From IMG/VR virus record IMGVR_UViG_3300027375_000008, positions 1-31,873 of that record: 31,873 nt of DNA; one strand, 5' to 3'. The first letter of the stretch is position 1. The number at the start of each line of letters is the position of its first letter. Shown here piece after piece: positions 1 to 7,756 of the stretch. The DNA comes from a virus. The translations under genes were made by a program, and so were the position numbers. The notes beneath the pieces were generated by a model. It saw only the letters and a program-made list of their open reading frames with translations. It had not been told where the DNA came from and searched no databases.

Positions 1-270
1 GAGGCGCACCCGGCCAGTACGGATAGCGCGATCAAGGGCGGAAGACTTTTGATCGAGAGCATGGTTGACCTCTTCAAGTTTTGTGGCGTGGGTGTTGATC
101 TGATCGCTTAGGCGCTGTTCTGTCTGCCGAGCCTCTTCATTCTTTCTGGCGATCTCGGCTTGCATCTCAACGTCGCGTTTGGTCCAGCCCTCATCGAAGC
201 CGAACCGGTAGATGCCGAAGATCACCAAGAGGGTGATCAGGACGGCGATGCCAAGTCTTTGAATGCTCAT
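1..270 (-). CDS. Probable inner-membrane spanin (Rz-like), 3' end outside window
   Basis: Ninety codons are visible before the window edge. The product opens with a short basic N-terminus (MSIQRLG), one hydrophobic segment at about residues 7-20 (IAVLITLLVIFGIY), and then a long charged helix rich in E, K, R and Q. That is the usual shape of a phage i-spanin, which sits in the inner membrane and reaches through the periplasm to an outer-membrane lipoprotein during the last step of lysis. The ATG overlaps the stop of the upstream membrane-protein gene in an ATGA. The position at the end of the late operon fits lysis. The C-terminal half and any embedded o-spanin lie outside the window. Spanins are recognised by architecture rather than sequence, so the call is an inference. 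Confidence 0.6.
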   Translation of the reverse strand, partial: MSIQRLGIAVLITLLVIFGIYRFGFDEGWTKRDVEMQAEIARKNEEARQTEQRLSDQINTHATKLEEVNHALDQKSSALDRAIRTGRVRL

Positions 271-773
271 GCCTCACTCCTGGCAGCAGCGCGCTCCTGC
301 GCAATCTCCTCAGCCTCCGGCGGGATATGGCTAGCCGGTGTGGCGGGCGGGGGAGGCGGCACCCAGGACTCGTCGAGCTCGGGGTTCTGGTAGCCCATCC
401 AGTTCCAGTCAGGAGTTACCGGATGGGCTGGCGGCTTTGGGGGCTCACCCCCCGCTGCCGGAGCTGGCGCTGGCGGTGTCGGTGTTGGCGCGATGGCCTT
501 GGCGATTGCGCCAGTGGCACGCTTAGACATGACGCCACCGATCCCGCCGACGATGAGCAGGACGATGTCGTTAAGCATCTTGGTGTACGCCTGGTCGATG
601 GGTGCCATCGACTTAATCGGCTGGGTGACGAACGTCACCGAGTACAGCATGGAGACTACGATGAAGCAGAGGATCAAGGTCACCGTGATGACAACAAAGC
701 CCCAGATTCGGACTTCAATGTCGTCAGCGGTTAGGTGCTGCTTCGGATGCGGGTTGAGTATTTTGAACGGCAT
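267..773 (-). CDS. Two-helix membrane protein with Pro-rich tail (holin candidate)
   Basis: The 168-residue product has two hydrophobic segments, about residues 24-46 (WGFVVITVTLILCFIVVSML) and 67-82 (LNDIVLLIVGGIGGVM). They are followed by a tail of about 75 residues very rich in proline and alanine and a charged C-terminus. Two short helices next to a spanin and a lipoprotein gene make it a holin or holin-associated candidate, but no family motif was recognised. It overlaps the lipoprotein gene upstream by 50 bp and the spanin downstream by 3 bp. A weak GAGAAG ribosome site precedes the ATG. The long low-complexity tail is unusual for a holin and could be periplasmic or cytoplasmic. Confidence 0.6.
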   Translation of the reverse strand: MPFKILNPHPKQHLTADDIEVRIWGFVVITVTLILCFIVVSMLYSVTFVTQPIKSMAPIDQAYTKMLNDIVLLIVGGIGGVMSKRATGAIAKAIAPTPTPPAPAPAAGGEPPKPPAHPVTPDWNWMGYQNPELDESWVPPPPPATPASHIPPEAEEIAQERAAARSEA

Positions 774-948
774 TGATTTGCTTCTCCAGAATTGGCGCGA
801 CTAAGTACTCGGGACACATCTGCGTGAACAGACACTTCGGCTTCTGACACTCTGCCTTGGCGAAGTTGTCGGGGTTCTGGCAGAAATACCGGTACCTGTC
901 TTCACAACCTGTTAACAGCAAGATCATCAATATTGCGGCGAGCTTCAT
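724..948 (-). CDS. Small Cys-rich lipoprotein
   Basis: The 74-residue protein begins with a classic lipoprotein signal: MKLAAILMI, then the lipobox LLTGC with the lipidated cysteine at residue 15. The mature part is short and contains four further cysteines (CQNP, CQKPKC, MCPEYL), suggesting disulfides in the periplasm. Small lipoproteins in phage lysis regions often act as o-spanins, but this one lies upstream of the i-spanin candidate with another gene between, so that role is only a possibility. It overlaps the upstream membrane-protein gene by 4 bp (ATGA) and the downstream one by 50 bp. Confidence 0.7.
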   Translation of the reverse strand: MKLAAILMILLLTGCEDRYRYFCQNPDNFAKAECQKPKCLFTQMCPEYLVAPILEKQINAVQNTQPASEAAPNR

Positions 949-1427
949 TGTTTCATCCCATACATCACGAGGTAGACGCCGAAGCCCACGAGAACGAAGA
1001 TGACAACGATGCCGCCGACAACAATCAAAATCTCGAAGAGTTCTTCCTGTTCCTGCTTAGCCCGAAGCGCCCGGTCACGAGCGAGTTGCGCATCAATCTT
1101 GTCCTGCTTATCCATCTCGGCCACGCGGACCATGATGGAGTTCCACACGTCCATGTTATTTGGGAAGAACAGTCCTTTGACCTGCTCCTCAAAGTCGCGC
1201 TGGGCCTTGAGGTCGAGCTCGATCTGAACGGCTTGCCCCATGTTGGAGCCGCCCTTCTTTTTGGCGACCTTCAGCGCTTTGGTGACTTCGTGCTTTTGCT
1301 CGAAGTATCTGCCCAGCAGAGGCCCGAGGCTTCGTACGTCGTCCGCAGTCTTGGACGCCTCCTTGATCATGGACACCGTCTTTTGTACGGCGGCCATAGC
1401 TGCAAGGGCCATCGTGATCGGCTCCAT
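945..1427 (-). CDS. Late-operon protein with C-terminal membrane helix
   Basis: The 160-residue product has a mostly helical N-terminal two thirds (starting MEPITMALAAMAAVQK), a charged segment around residues 100-128, and one strong hydrophobic helix at about residues 132-155 (ILIVVGGIVVIFVLVGFGVY). It could be a C-tail-anchored membrane protein of the lysis cassette or a minor virion protein that meets the membrane. No family was recognised. It starts 10 bp after the end of the gene at 1438-1749 and shares an ATGA with the lipoprotein downstream. Confidence 0.6.
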   Translation of the reverse strand: MEPITMALAAMAAVQKTVSMIKEASKTADDVRSLGPLLGRYFEQKHEVTKALKVAKKKGGSNMGQAVQIELDLKAQRDFEEQVKGLFFPNNMDVWNSIMVRVAEMDKQDKIDAQLARDRALRAKQEQEELFEILIVVGGIVVIFVLVGFGVYLVMYGMKQ

Positions 1428-1437
1428 GCTGCGCTCC

Positions 1438-1749
1438 TTACTTCACACGGAAGTTCTGCCAAGTAATGCCAATGGCAGTGATGGCGCCTCCAACCCATAG
1501 GATGGGTTTTGCCAGCCTGCCTAGCCACTCGAGCACGGTGAATGCGCCTTGAGCAGCACCAAACGCTGCAACGACGTTCTCGGTTGCTCTGTCAATCTTG
1601 TCGACCTTATGCTCAACGGCTAAAAGCCGGTCGTAGATTTCTCGGTGTGATACATCAATCTCGTCCATAGGTAATGCTCTTGGTGTGTTCAGGGGGACCG
1701 GTTGCTGGAATGAAATGTTGCTGGCATTGACAACCCCATTTGGAAACAT
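1438..1749 (-). CDS. Small one-helix membrane protein (holin-like)
   Basis: The 103-residue product has an N-terminal flexible part, a charged helical stretch at residues 32-58 (HREIYDRLLAVEHKVDKIDR) and a hydrophobic segment near the C-terminus, about residues 80-97 (AKPILWVGGAITAIGITW). A coiled-coil-like helix followed by one C-terminal membrane helix resembles XhlA-type holin partners; this rests on architecture only. No good Shine-Dalgarno is seen at the ATG at 1749. An internal ATG at 1668 (MDEIDVSHRE) would give a product of about 76 residues and remains an alternative start. Confidence 0.55.
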   Translation of the reverse strand: MFPNGVVNASNISFQQPVPLNTPRALPMDEIDVSHREIYDRLLAVEHKVDKIDRATENVVAAFGAAQGAFTVLEWLGRLAKPILWVGGAITAIGITWQNFRVK

Positions 1750-1761
1750 TTTAGGTGGCGG

Positions 1762-2178
1762 TCATGAATGACCGTGGCTCGTGATGGCAATACGACGGCC
1801 CGGCGAGCTTGGGTTGCTTAGGGTGTCGCCGCGCACAGCCCCGGCAACTCTTACGGGGTTTACTCCGTTCGGGATCATTGCTGGGTCAAGAATCTCTGAC
1901 TGATCAGCCGTGCGGAGTGCGTGAATGCAGTAGGCAACCGTTCCGTCTTCAAGCGCTTCAAGCTCATGAACATGATCTTTATGGATGTAGATCATGTGCG
2001 GCGCCGCGAAGAGCGAGACCTGGCCGCTGACCGTTACCTTGAGCTTGCCTTTGGCCAGCAGCGTCAAGTGATCAAACTGGTGAACGTGCCCAACCTCAAT
2101 GTCTCCAACCTTCTCAAACACCATCATGCGGCTGAACAGGTTGGCCACGCAGCCAATGGCAATCTCCGGGGCGCTCAT
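1762..2178 (-). CDS. Cupin-fold protein
   Basis: The 138-residue protein contains a cupin-like pattern: GHVHQFDHLTLLAKGKLKV at residues 30-48, with histidines 31, 33 and 37 in place of the first metal motif, and a second group around HKDHVHELEAL (66-76) and CIHAL (84-88). Small cupins bind a metal and can be enzymes or purely structural. In a phage late operon it may be a virion or host-modifying protein. Substrate cannot be told. It shares an ATGA with the gene at 2175-2762, whose product also carries a clustered-histidine segment. Confidence 0.6.
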   Translation of the reverse strand: MSAPEIAIGCVANLFSRMMVFEKVGDIEVGHVHQFDHLTLLAKGKLKVTVSGQVSLFAAPHMIYIHKDHVHELEALEDGTVAYCIHALRTADQSEILDPAMIPNGVNPVRVAGAVRGDTLSNPSSPGRRIAITSHGHS

Positions 2179-2762
2179 GCCTTACCCTCCAAGACCAGCT
2201 GCCTGTAGTTGGAAGGCTTCGTGATGTCGGCGTACCCGCGCTCAATGAAGGCGTTGGGATAGAACCTCCGAATCAAGTTCTCCTGCATGGGGCCAACAGT
2301 CGGCCCCTTCCAAGCGGCAGCAACGGTGCAGGGCTCTCTGTGCTTCCATTGCTGGAACGCAACCAGAGGAAATCCAAGCTGTCGAGAATACTGTGACCCA
2401 GTGCTCCCATGAGCCTGGCCGTCCAGCAAGGTTTCAGACAACCTTCCCCAAGTAGGTGAAGATTCAAATGGGCCTGTCCGTGGAGAGTACGTTCCCTCGA
2501 TCCGCATCTTGATGACTTCAACGCCAGGGTGCTCGTGAGCCTGCAAGTTTGGATTCGGGTGAATCAAATACAGCTCAACTTGAAATCTCCCTCTCCTGAA
2601 AACGCACATCGAGGTTGCATCATCAGACAGGAAAATCTCCGCTCCATCTGGCGGGAGAAACGGCATGCCAACGCCGCACCACCAATGAGCAAATTCCCGA
2701 ACGTCATCCCAGGTTTCCGGGATGCTGGTCAGATCAATTATTGGCTTGGCGTACTCAAACAT
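2175..2762 (-). CDS. Uncharacterised phage protein with His-rich segment
   Basis: The 195-residue product was not recognised. The ATG at 2762 (MFEYAKPIIDL) was chosen; a TTG four codons upstream is also open. It overlaps the preceding gene by 8 bp. The segment NPNLQAHEHPGVEVIKMRI in the first half holds HEH, reminiscent of a cupin or jelly-roll metal site, and the next gene encodes a cupin-like protein, so the two may be related or act together. The C-terminal half contains FIERGYADITKPSNYRQL. No signal peptide or membrane helix is seen. Confidence 0.6.
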   Translation of the reverse strand: MFEYAKPIIDLTSIPETWDDVREFAHWWCGVGMPFLPPDGAEIFLSDDATSMCVFRRGRFQVELYLIHPNPNLQAHEHPGVEVIKMRIEGTYSPRTGPFESSPTWGRLSETLLDGQAHGSTGSQYSRQLGFPLVAFQQWKHREPCTVAAAWKGPTVGPMQENLIRRFYPNAFIERGYADITKPSNYRQLVLEGKA

Positions 2763-3117
2763 CTTTGGGGTCAAAACGAACAGGGTTGATCAAAGGCATG
2801 TGCCAAGCCTCAAACAGCAGGTTCTGTTCGGCTTGCTGCATTGCTTGTTCGTGGACTGCAACCAGACCATCGACCCAAGGCTGACCGCCTTCATGAGCTG
2901 CAACCCAATCCAAAACCTGTTGAGCCTCTAGCTCAGCAATGTTGATGAATGTCGATGGGTTCGGGGCAGCCAGGTCAGTTTGACCCCGCGCAAACACCTT
3001 GGCGCCGTTGCGCTTGAGCACGCACACCCAATGCACTCGAGCAATCGAATTGGGCGTGCCCTCGTACTGACGCACGTAAAGGCGCTCAATGTAAAACTTG
3101 TGCTCGATTCCATTCAT
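2755..3117 (-). CDS. Uncharacterised 120-aa phage protein
   Basis: The start at 3117 (MNGIEHKFYIERLY) was preferred over the longer open frame because its ATG overlaps the stop of the fibre-like gene upstream in an ATGA, the normal junction in this operon. The product looks like a mixed alpha/beta soluble protein (VHWVCVLKRNGAKVFARGQT, then a helical part near ELEAQQVLDWVAAHEGG). It has no recognised domain. It lies between fibre genes and the cupin-like genes, so an accessory virion role is possible but not shown. Confidence 0.65.
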   Translation of the reverse strand: MNGIEHKFYIERLYVRQYEGTPNSIARVHWVCVLKRNGAKVFARGQTDLAAPNPSTFINIAELEAQQVLDWVAAHEGGQPWVDGLVAVHEQAMQQAEQNLLFEAWHMPLINPVRFDPKDV

Positions 3118-3530
3118 GGTTTTTCTGCTCCGTAGAAGTTGCGCATTGAAATGGGGCCGCTGGTGGGTATGACTCCGTTGGCTGAAACCAGGGTTGTCAA
3201 AACGCGATACACGTAGTTCCACACATAACCTGAGCCGCCGTATCCACTATCGTTAGCAGCAACATCACCCTTGAAATACGTGTAACCGCCCGTTGTGTAT
3301 GAGGTCATAGTCGGTGACCAGCCGGACGATTGAGGAACAATGTTCGCCCCGCCCCAGTACAACTCAAAATAGCCGCTGTCTGTAGACAGCCAATGAGTTG
3401 AGTTCTGGGAGTAACTTCGAATGTAAGAGCTGTTGCGGTAATAGTCCCCAAGCGACGGGCTGGCTACCCCACCAAACAGGGTTTTTATGTTGTTAAGTGA
3501 GATCGCGCCGGATGACTGAAGAGCTGGCAC
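3114..3530 (-). CDS. Tail-fibre-associated small virion protein
   Basis: The 138-residue protein is rich in G, S, Y and N, as fibre tips often are. Its N-terminus has GAISLNNIKTLFGG followed by SLGDYYR, and its C-terminus ends in GPISMRNFYGAEKP. The two ends look like versions of one short motif (G-x-I-S-hydrophobic-x-N..F-G/YGA) that I associate with small phage structural proteins. It starts directly after the stop of the S74-type fibre gene, so it is probably expressed with it and may form part of the receptor-binding tip. No enzymatic motif is seen. Confidence 0.6.
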   Translation of the reverse strand: MPALQSSGAISLNNIKTLFGGVASPSLGDYYRNSSYIRSYSQNSTHWLSTDSGYFELYWGGANIVPQSSGWSPTMTSYTTGGYTYFKGDVAANDSGYGGSGYVWNYVYRVLTTLVSANGVIPTSGPISMRNFYGAEKP

Positions 3531-4511
3531 TTATTTCTCCAGCAACTTCTCAATCAGCAGCTCAAGACGCTCGATGCGCGCACGAAGCTCAAGATTGTTT
3601 TTGGCCAGCTCGATTGCAGAAACCAGGGCCGCATTACCGTAAGCCAGCGACAGGGTTTTGTCGGAATCAGATCCAGTCATGACGACTTCAGGAAGAAGCT
3701 TCTGCCAGTCCTGGGCTGACGCGCCTGCCTGGCGCTCGTTGGTGTCGACGCGAATGTAGATGCCGCTCTTGACGGCGGCTAGGCGCTCGACAAAATCAGC
3801 GGGCAGCGCGGCCCAATCTTTCTTCAGGCGTTCATCCGAGTACGCGGTGACGTTGCCTTGGGCAATAAAGTTTCCGTTCGCCCCATCAAACTGCCAAAGG
3901 GCCAAGGACGCCCCAGCGCTGTTGATGTGGTGAATGCAGAAGTTGCCCGGATTCGCGGCACTGGTAGTTAAATGCCCGAGGCTGTACTGACCTGCGTATC
4001 CGCCTGTGTACTCGTAGTACATCGAGAACCCCGGCCCGTACGAACTTCCCGTATGGTTTACCGTTGCTCTGAATGGCGCGTAGCGGCCCCACATCGCGGA
4101 AAAACCACCTCCTGTGGTTGCCGCATTAAAAGCTGCGGTGGTGGTGCTGCCGCTGGTGACCCCGTTTAATGTGCCGGTCAGCGTGCCGCCAGTCAGCGCA
4201 AGTCGCTCGGCCTTCAGGTCATTAAGCATCGCCCTCGTGATCCGAATCTCAACGATGTCGTTTACGGAGAATGCGCGACCCGTGGTGCCGTCTTGCCCAC
4301 GAACGACGGTGAATGTGTCGGTGGCTCGAGCGGTGACCCGCACGACCTCGAGGTTGCCAGCCGAGTCCATTAGCGTGGCGTAGAACACGTCGCCGCCAGA
4401 GATGGCCGGGAACAATGCGCCAGTGCCCGAGGTCACCGAAAAGCTGGTGGCGGTGTTCGTGATCGAGGCGGAGAGCCTCGAGGCTGCATTGTTTGCGTAC
4501 AAGACTGGCAT
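3531..4511 (-). CDS. Tail fibre with C-terminal S74 self-cleaving chaperone domain
   Basis: The 326-residue protein begins with a beta-rich virion-attachment-type domain (residues 1-100, containing VVRGQDGTTGRAF). A glycine- and threonine-rich shaft follows. The C-terminal intramolecular chaperone domain starts at about residue 224: AYSDERLKKDW, with Ser225, Asp226 and Lys230/231. In peptidase S74 proteins the serine-lysine pair cleaves the chaperone off after the fibre trimer has folded. The last 30 residues (SAIELAKNNLELRARIERLE) form a predicted trimeric coiled coil typical of the family. The gene overlaps the repeat-protein gene upstream by 1 bp. It probably forms the distal, host-recognising fibre. 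Confidence 0.85.
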   Translation of the reverse strand: MPVLYANNAASRLSASITNTATSFSVTSGTGALFPAISGGDVFYATLMDSAGNLEVVRVTARATDTFTVVRGQDGTTGRAFSVNDIVEIRITRAMLNDLKAERLALTGGTLTGTLNGVTSGSTTTAAFNAATTGGGFSAMWGRYAPFRATVNHTGSSYGPGFSMYYEYTGGYAGQYSLGHLTTSAANPGNFCIHHINSAGASLALWQFDGANGNFIAQGNVTAYSDERLKKDWAALPADFVERLAAVKSGIYIRVDTNERQAGASAQDWQKLLPEVVMTGSDSDKTLSLAYGNAALVSAIELAKNNLELRARIERLELLIEKLLEK

Positions 4512-6313
4512 TACGCTACCCGTTTCATCTCAATCGTTTCCAGCTCAGCAACAACGCTGATCTGGCCGCTGGCCTCGGAGGACAGCGAGAAGTCGCCCAC
4601 AGCTTCGGCGCTCAGGCCAATGAGTCCGGCGATAGGAGCCGCCAAGAGCTGCTGCACTTCGGCCTGCACGTCGATCCGTTCAGCGACTGCGGAAGCAGAC
4701 AGGCCTTGGACAAAAGCAACTGCCGTCACACCGTTGTAGATGTAGAGGCGGCGCAGATTCCCCTGCGTGACCACCGTAGCCAGCGAGTAGCCGTCGGCGT
4801 TCTTGGTGATGTGAAGCGTCGTGCTACTGAGAGCAAACGACCCCGACATCCCGGACATGCTGACCGTGACGGCAAGCTGCCCAACAAGGGTCGAGACCTT
4901 ATCCCCCGCGCCAGAAATGTTCTTGGACACCGCTACAGCAGCGGCCGGAATAGACACTGAGCAGATGACAGACGCCGCAATCTGCTTTTGAATTCCGAGC
5001 AGCGCAGATGTGGTTGCGCCGGTTGAGCCAACGAAGGCAACACTCTTGGTTACCGAGGCCACGCCAGAGGTCTGCGCTGTCGCCAACGCAGCAATCGACA
5101 TTGACTTGATAACTCTGGCGGCGGATGCGGTGGAGGCGACTGCTTGGGCTGTAATGCCCAGAGACTTAGTAATGCTTGCTGGCGCAGAGGCAACGGTCAT
5201 CGTTGCGGAGCCAGCAAAGCTCATGTTCTTCGAGACAGCAGCCTGCACGACTGGAGTCACAGTCGCAGAGCCGCCAGCGGCAATCGACTTCTCGATGTCA
5301 GCCGCGCTGGATGTTGAGGCGACTGCGTCGGCGTTAACCGCCATCAGCTTGGTGACGGCAGCGGAAGACGATGTCGAGGCGACTGCGTTCCCGGCAAAGG
5401 CGATGTTCTTGACGATCAGAGCCGAACCCGCTGTTTGCGCAACAGCGTTCACGCCAAGTGCAGCAAGCGGGTTAATCAGGCTCGCCAGACCGGAGGTCGA
5501 TGCGGTGGCGCTCGCGGCAGCGGCAGACACCTTGGAGACATTCGAGCTAGCAGTGGTTGTGGCTGTTGTGCTGCCGACAAATGCAAGCACCTTCGACAGA
5601 CCGGCGGAGCCGACAGTGACACCGCTCGTCGAGGCTGATCCAGACTGCCTACTGGTCTTGCTGAGCGCGACGGAAGGCGTTGCTACGACAGAGGCTGCGG
5701 CGGCAACAACATAGTTGACTCTGAAGACTCCAGACGCTATCGCGACGACAGACGCTCCGGCGGACTGCGTGCTGGTCTTCGAGACTGCACCCGACACCGC
5801 TGCGGAAACGGAGGCCGAACCGGATTGGCGGGAGGTCTTGCTGACTGCCGCAGAAGCTGCCGCTGCCACGGACATGGACGCAGCAAGATTCGCGGTTTTG
5901 CCGACCGCGCCAGACACGCTCGCCGACGCAGAGATGGCGGCAGACTGCCAGGAGGTCTTTGCGGCCGCGCCAGCCACAGAAGCTGTGACAGTCGGGGCAG
6001 ATCCCAGCTTGAAGCCCAGAGACACGTTCGCGGCAACGGTTGCTGCGACTGTTTGGCTCGAAGCGATCTTGTAGCCAACAATGAAGTTGGCCACGGTGCC
6101 GACAGAAGCGTTCCCGGCGACGGCAAGTCTCTTGGTGAGAGATGCCGATGCGACCGGGCTTGCAGCGCCTGTGATTACTCCCGCAGCGCGGGCTGTCTTC
6201 GAGATGGCGGCAGAAGTCGCTGCGGTGGCGGTGATTGCCCCTGCGAGCTGCTGAAGCGTCCCAGACCGCCCGTTCAGGACGAGCTGGTTAAGCTGTGACG
6301 CATTCAGCAACAT
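4511..6313 (-). CDS. 600-aa Ala/Ser/Val repeat protein, probable fibre shaft
   Basis: After a short N-terminus (MLLNASQLNQLVLNGRSG) the protein is built of about 21 degenerate units of 20-22 residues, roughly residues 25-462. Each unit starts near a lysine (SKTSRQSGSAS, VKNIAFAGNAV, TKSVAFVGSTG) and alternates small and hydrophobic residues, which suggests a regular beta-solenoid or collagen-free fibrous shaft. Residues about 463-600 form a distinct non-repeat C-terminal domain (LRRLYIYNGVTAVAFVQGL). Composition is extreme: mostly A, S, V and T, with very few aromatic or acidic residues in the repeats. Position between adaptor-type genes and the S74 fibre suggests a virion fibre. Repeat number may vary between relatives by unequal recombination. 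Confidence 0.7.
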   Translation of the reverse strand: MLLNASQLNQLVLNGRSGTLQQLAGAITATAATSAAISKTARAAGVITGAASPVASASLTKRLAVAGNASVGTVANFIVGYKIASSQTVAATVAANVSLGFKLGSAPTVTASVAGAAAKTSWQSAAISASASVSGAVGKTANLAASMSVAAAASAAVSKTSRQSGSASVSAAVSGAVSKTSTQSAGASVVAIASGVFRVNYVVAAAASVVATPSVALSKTSRQSGSASTSGVTVGSAGLSKVLAFVGSTTATTTASSNVSKVSAAAASATASTSGLASLINPLAALGVNAVAQTAGSALIVKNIAFAGNAVASTSSSAAVTKLMAVNADAVASTSSAADIEKSIAAGGSATVTPVVQAAVSKNMSFAGSATMTVASAPASITKSLGITAQAVASTASAARVIKSMSIAALATAQTSGVASVTKSVAFVGSTGATTSALLGIQKQIAASVICSVSIPAAAVAVSKNISGAGDKVSTLVGQLAVTVSMSGMSGSFALSSTTLHITKNADGYSLATVVTQGNLRRLYIYNGVTAVAFVQGLSASAVAERIDVQAEVQQLLAAPIAGLIGLSAEAVGDFSLSSEASGQISVVAELETIEMKRVA

Positions 6314-6328
6314 CGCAGACCCAAGCGA

Positions 6329-6763
6329 TTAAGCGAAGGTGATCGACAGGGACGCAGCGGGGAACGTCACCGTGTCAGCCTGGTTGATCGTCTTGGAGAT
6401 GGTGAGCGCACCCCAGAACAGCAGGTTGCCTGCGCTCGCGGCGTCGTAGATGCCAAAGTGAGTCACCGCGCCCCAGTTAGCGGAGGGCGTAGGGAACGTG
6501 ATGGCAGCGTTGTTGCTGGTCTGACCACCGGAACCGGTCGAGGCAACGGTGCTACCGGCCGACTGAGTGCCAGCCCAGTTGGCCAGCGACGATGTCACGG
6601 CCACACGGGCGTAAGAGCCACCAGTGACCTCGGTGCCACCACCGGAATCAGAGGGCGCTGCGGTCAACAGACCGACGTGCAGGGTGGTGGTCGTGGGCGC
6701 GGCCTGGCCACGGAAGAGCTGGTCGATGATCTTGTTTTCGAGAAAGTCGGACATTGCGGACAT
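6329..6763 (-). CDS. Phage tail/decoration protein of the small 'tail fibre protein' family
   Basis: The 144-residue protein has the pattern I recognise from many phages: an N-terminal helix (SDFLENKIIDQLFRGQ), then TTLHVGLLTAAPSDSGGGTE, GGSYARVAV, a Gly/Ser/Thr-rich middle and NNAAITFPTPSANWG followed by VTHFGIYDAASAGNLLFWG. Such proteins are usually labelled tail fibre or minor structural proteins and are likely beta-sandwiches. The gene lies in the connector-fibre block, between the immunoglobulin-like protein and the repeat fibre. The exact place in the virion is not known from sequence. Confidence 0.7.
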   Translation of the reverse strand: MSAMSDFLENKIIDQLFRGQAAPTTTTLHVGLLTAAPSDSGGGTEVTGGSYARVAVTSSLANWAGTQSAGSTVASTGSGGQTSNNAAITFPTPSANWGAVTHFGIYDAASAGNLLFWGALTISKTINQADTVTFPAASLSITFA

Positions 6764-6773
6764 GGTTTACTCC

Positions 6774-7106
6774 TTATGCAAACTGGGAACGGACGTTGAA
6801 CTTGAGGACCTCATAGACGGTCTGAAGCTGACCATCGAAATCCACCTCGACTTCGCCCTCGTAGGGGCCTGGCTCAACGTCGAGTACGCCTGGGCCGAAG
6901 TTGAATCGGACCTGACCGCCAGTGCCACCGCTCACCTTTTCACAGGTGATCGTTGACAGGACTGTGCTGCTGCCCGATGCGCGAAAGCGCACGCGAACAA
7001 CAATCTCTGAATCAGACAAGTTGATCGCCGCGCCGGTCGACGGGTCGGTCAATGTCAGCTTGATGTACGGCAGGTTGTCGCCCTGCACGAGATTGATTTT
7101 GGCCAT
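6774..7106 (-). CDS. Small beta-sandwich virion protein (BppU N-terminal-like)
   Basis: The start at 7106 (MAKINLVQGDNLP) was chosen because the ATG overlaps the stop of the previous gene in TGATG; the longer open frame upstream is a shadow of that gene. The 110-residue product is almost all beta: IKLTLTDPSTGAAINLSDSE, VRVRFRASG, GQVRFNFGPG and PGPYEGEVEVDFDGQLQTVY. This resembles the N-terminal domain of baseplate upper proteins (BppU type), which attach fibres to the tail. Assignment is by pattern only. It probably links fibres to the tail or decorates the head. Confidence 0.6.
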   Translation of the reverse strand: MAKINLVQGDNLPYIKLTLTDPSTGAAINLSDSEIVVRVRFRASGSSTVLSTITCEKVSGGTGGQVRFNFGPGVLDVEPGPYEGEVEVDFDGQLQTVYEVLKFNVRSQFA

Positions 7107-7756
7107 CAGATCTTCCTCATCTTCACGCTCAGGCTCGAGCGCACATGGCCACGAGAGGCTCGCTGCCTGGCGACGTTGATCGCCTGGTCGAAAAAGCCCT
7201 TGTTGATCACAGCCATATCTGGGTTCGTGTACGCCTTGCCAACGCTCACCTGAAGGCGATACGCAGCGCCCTGACCAATAGCCTCGGCGTAGTCCTCGAA
7301 GACCTCGTCCTCGATAGTGGTCGAGGCCCTGGTGGGCTTGAGCGCAATGCGCATCGTCAGACCATTGCGGTACTGTCGATCTGGCAGGGGCCACACAGAG
7401 ATCGTGCGAGCGTCCTTCTGGAGGTACGCCGTGGGCGTGCTGCCGCGAGCCTGGTATGAACTGAAGAGCCGGTTGTAGACGGCGGGGTCGTTCACGAAGT
7501 CAGGAGCCAGCGGGGTGATCTCGCGGTTGTCGAGCCACGCCTTCTGCACCTTGACGACCAGGTAACCAGTCGGTGGCTCGAGGTCGTAGTCGACGATGTT
7601 CTGACTGATCGTCACCGGATCGTGATCGCGGGTGAGGATTAAGCTCTTCTCGCAGAACTCGATGCAGGTATTGCGAATCGCCTGGACGACCAGCGGCTCA
7701 GGAGCGCCGATCACCTCTGGCATGACGTACGGGAAGAAGTCTTCATAGGACGCCAT
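7106..7756 (-). CDS. Connector/tail-nozzle-type protein
   Basis: The 216-residue protein starts MASYEDFFPYVMPEVIGAP and contains IRNTCIEFCEKSLILTRDHD, VDYDLEPPTGYLVVKVQKAW and WPLPDRQYRNGLTMRIALKP. I recognise this as a common phage head-tail connector or tail protein type without a fixed name. It begins 1 bp inside the previous adaptor gene (stop and start share a base), so the two are co-translated and probably assemble as successive rings below the portal. No catalytic motif is present. Confidence 0.65.
   Translation of the reverse strand: MASYEDFFPYVMPEVIGAPEPLVVQAIRNTCIEFCEKSLILTRDHDPVTISQNIVDYDLEPPTGYLVVKVQKAWLDNREITPLAPDFVNDPAVYNRLFSSYQARGSTPTAYLQKDARTISVWPLPDRQYRNGLTMRIALKPTRASTTIEDEVFEDYAEAIGQGAAYRLQVSVGKAYTNPDMAVINKGFFDQAINVARQRASRGHVRSSLSVKMRKI

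Noticed and set aside
5010-5714. Plus-strand open frame rich in Ala, Thr and Val
   Set aside because: It is the complement of the repeat-protein gene; its repetitive look comes from that gene.
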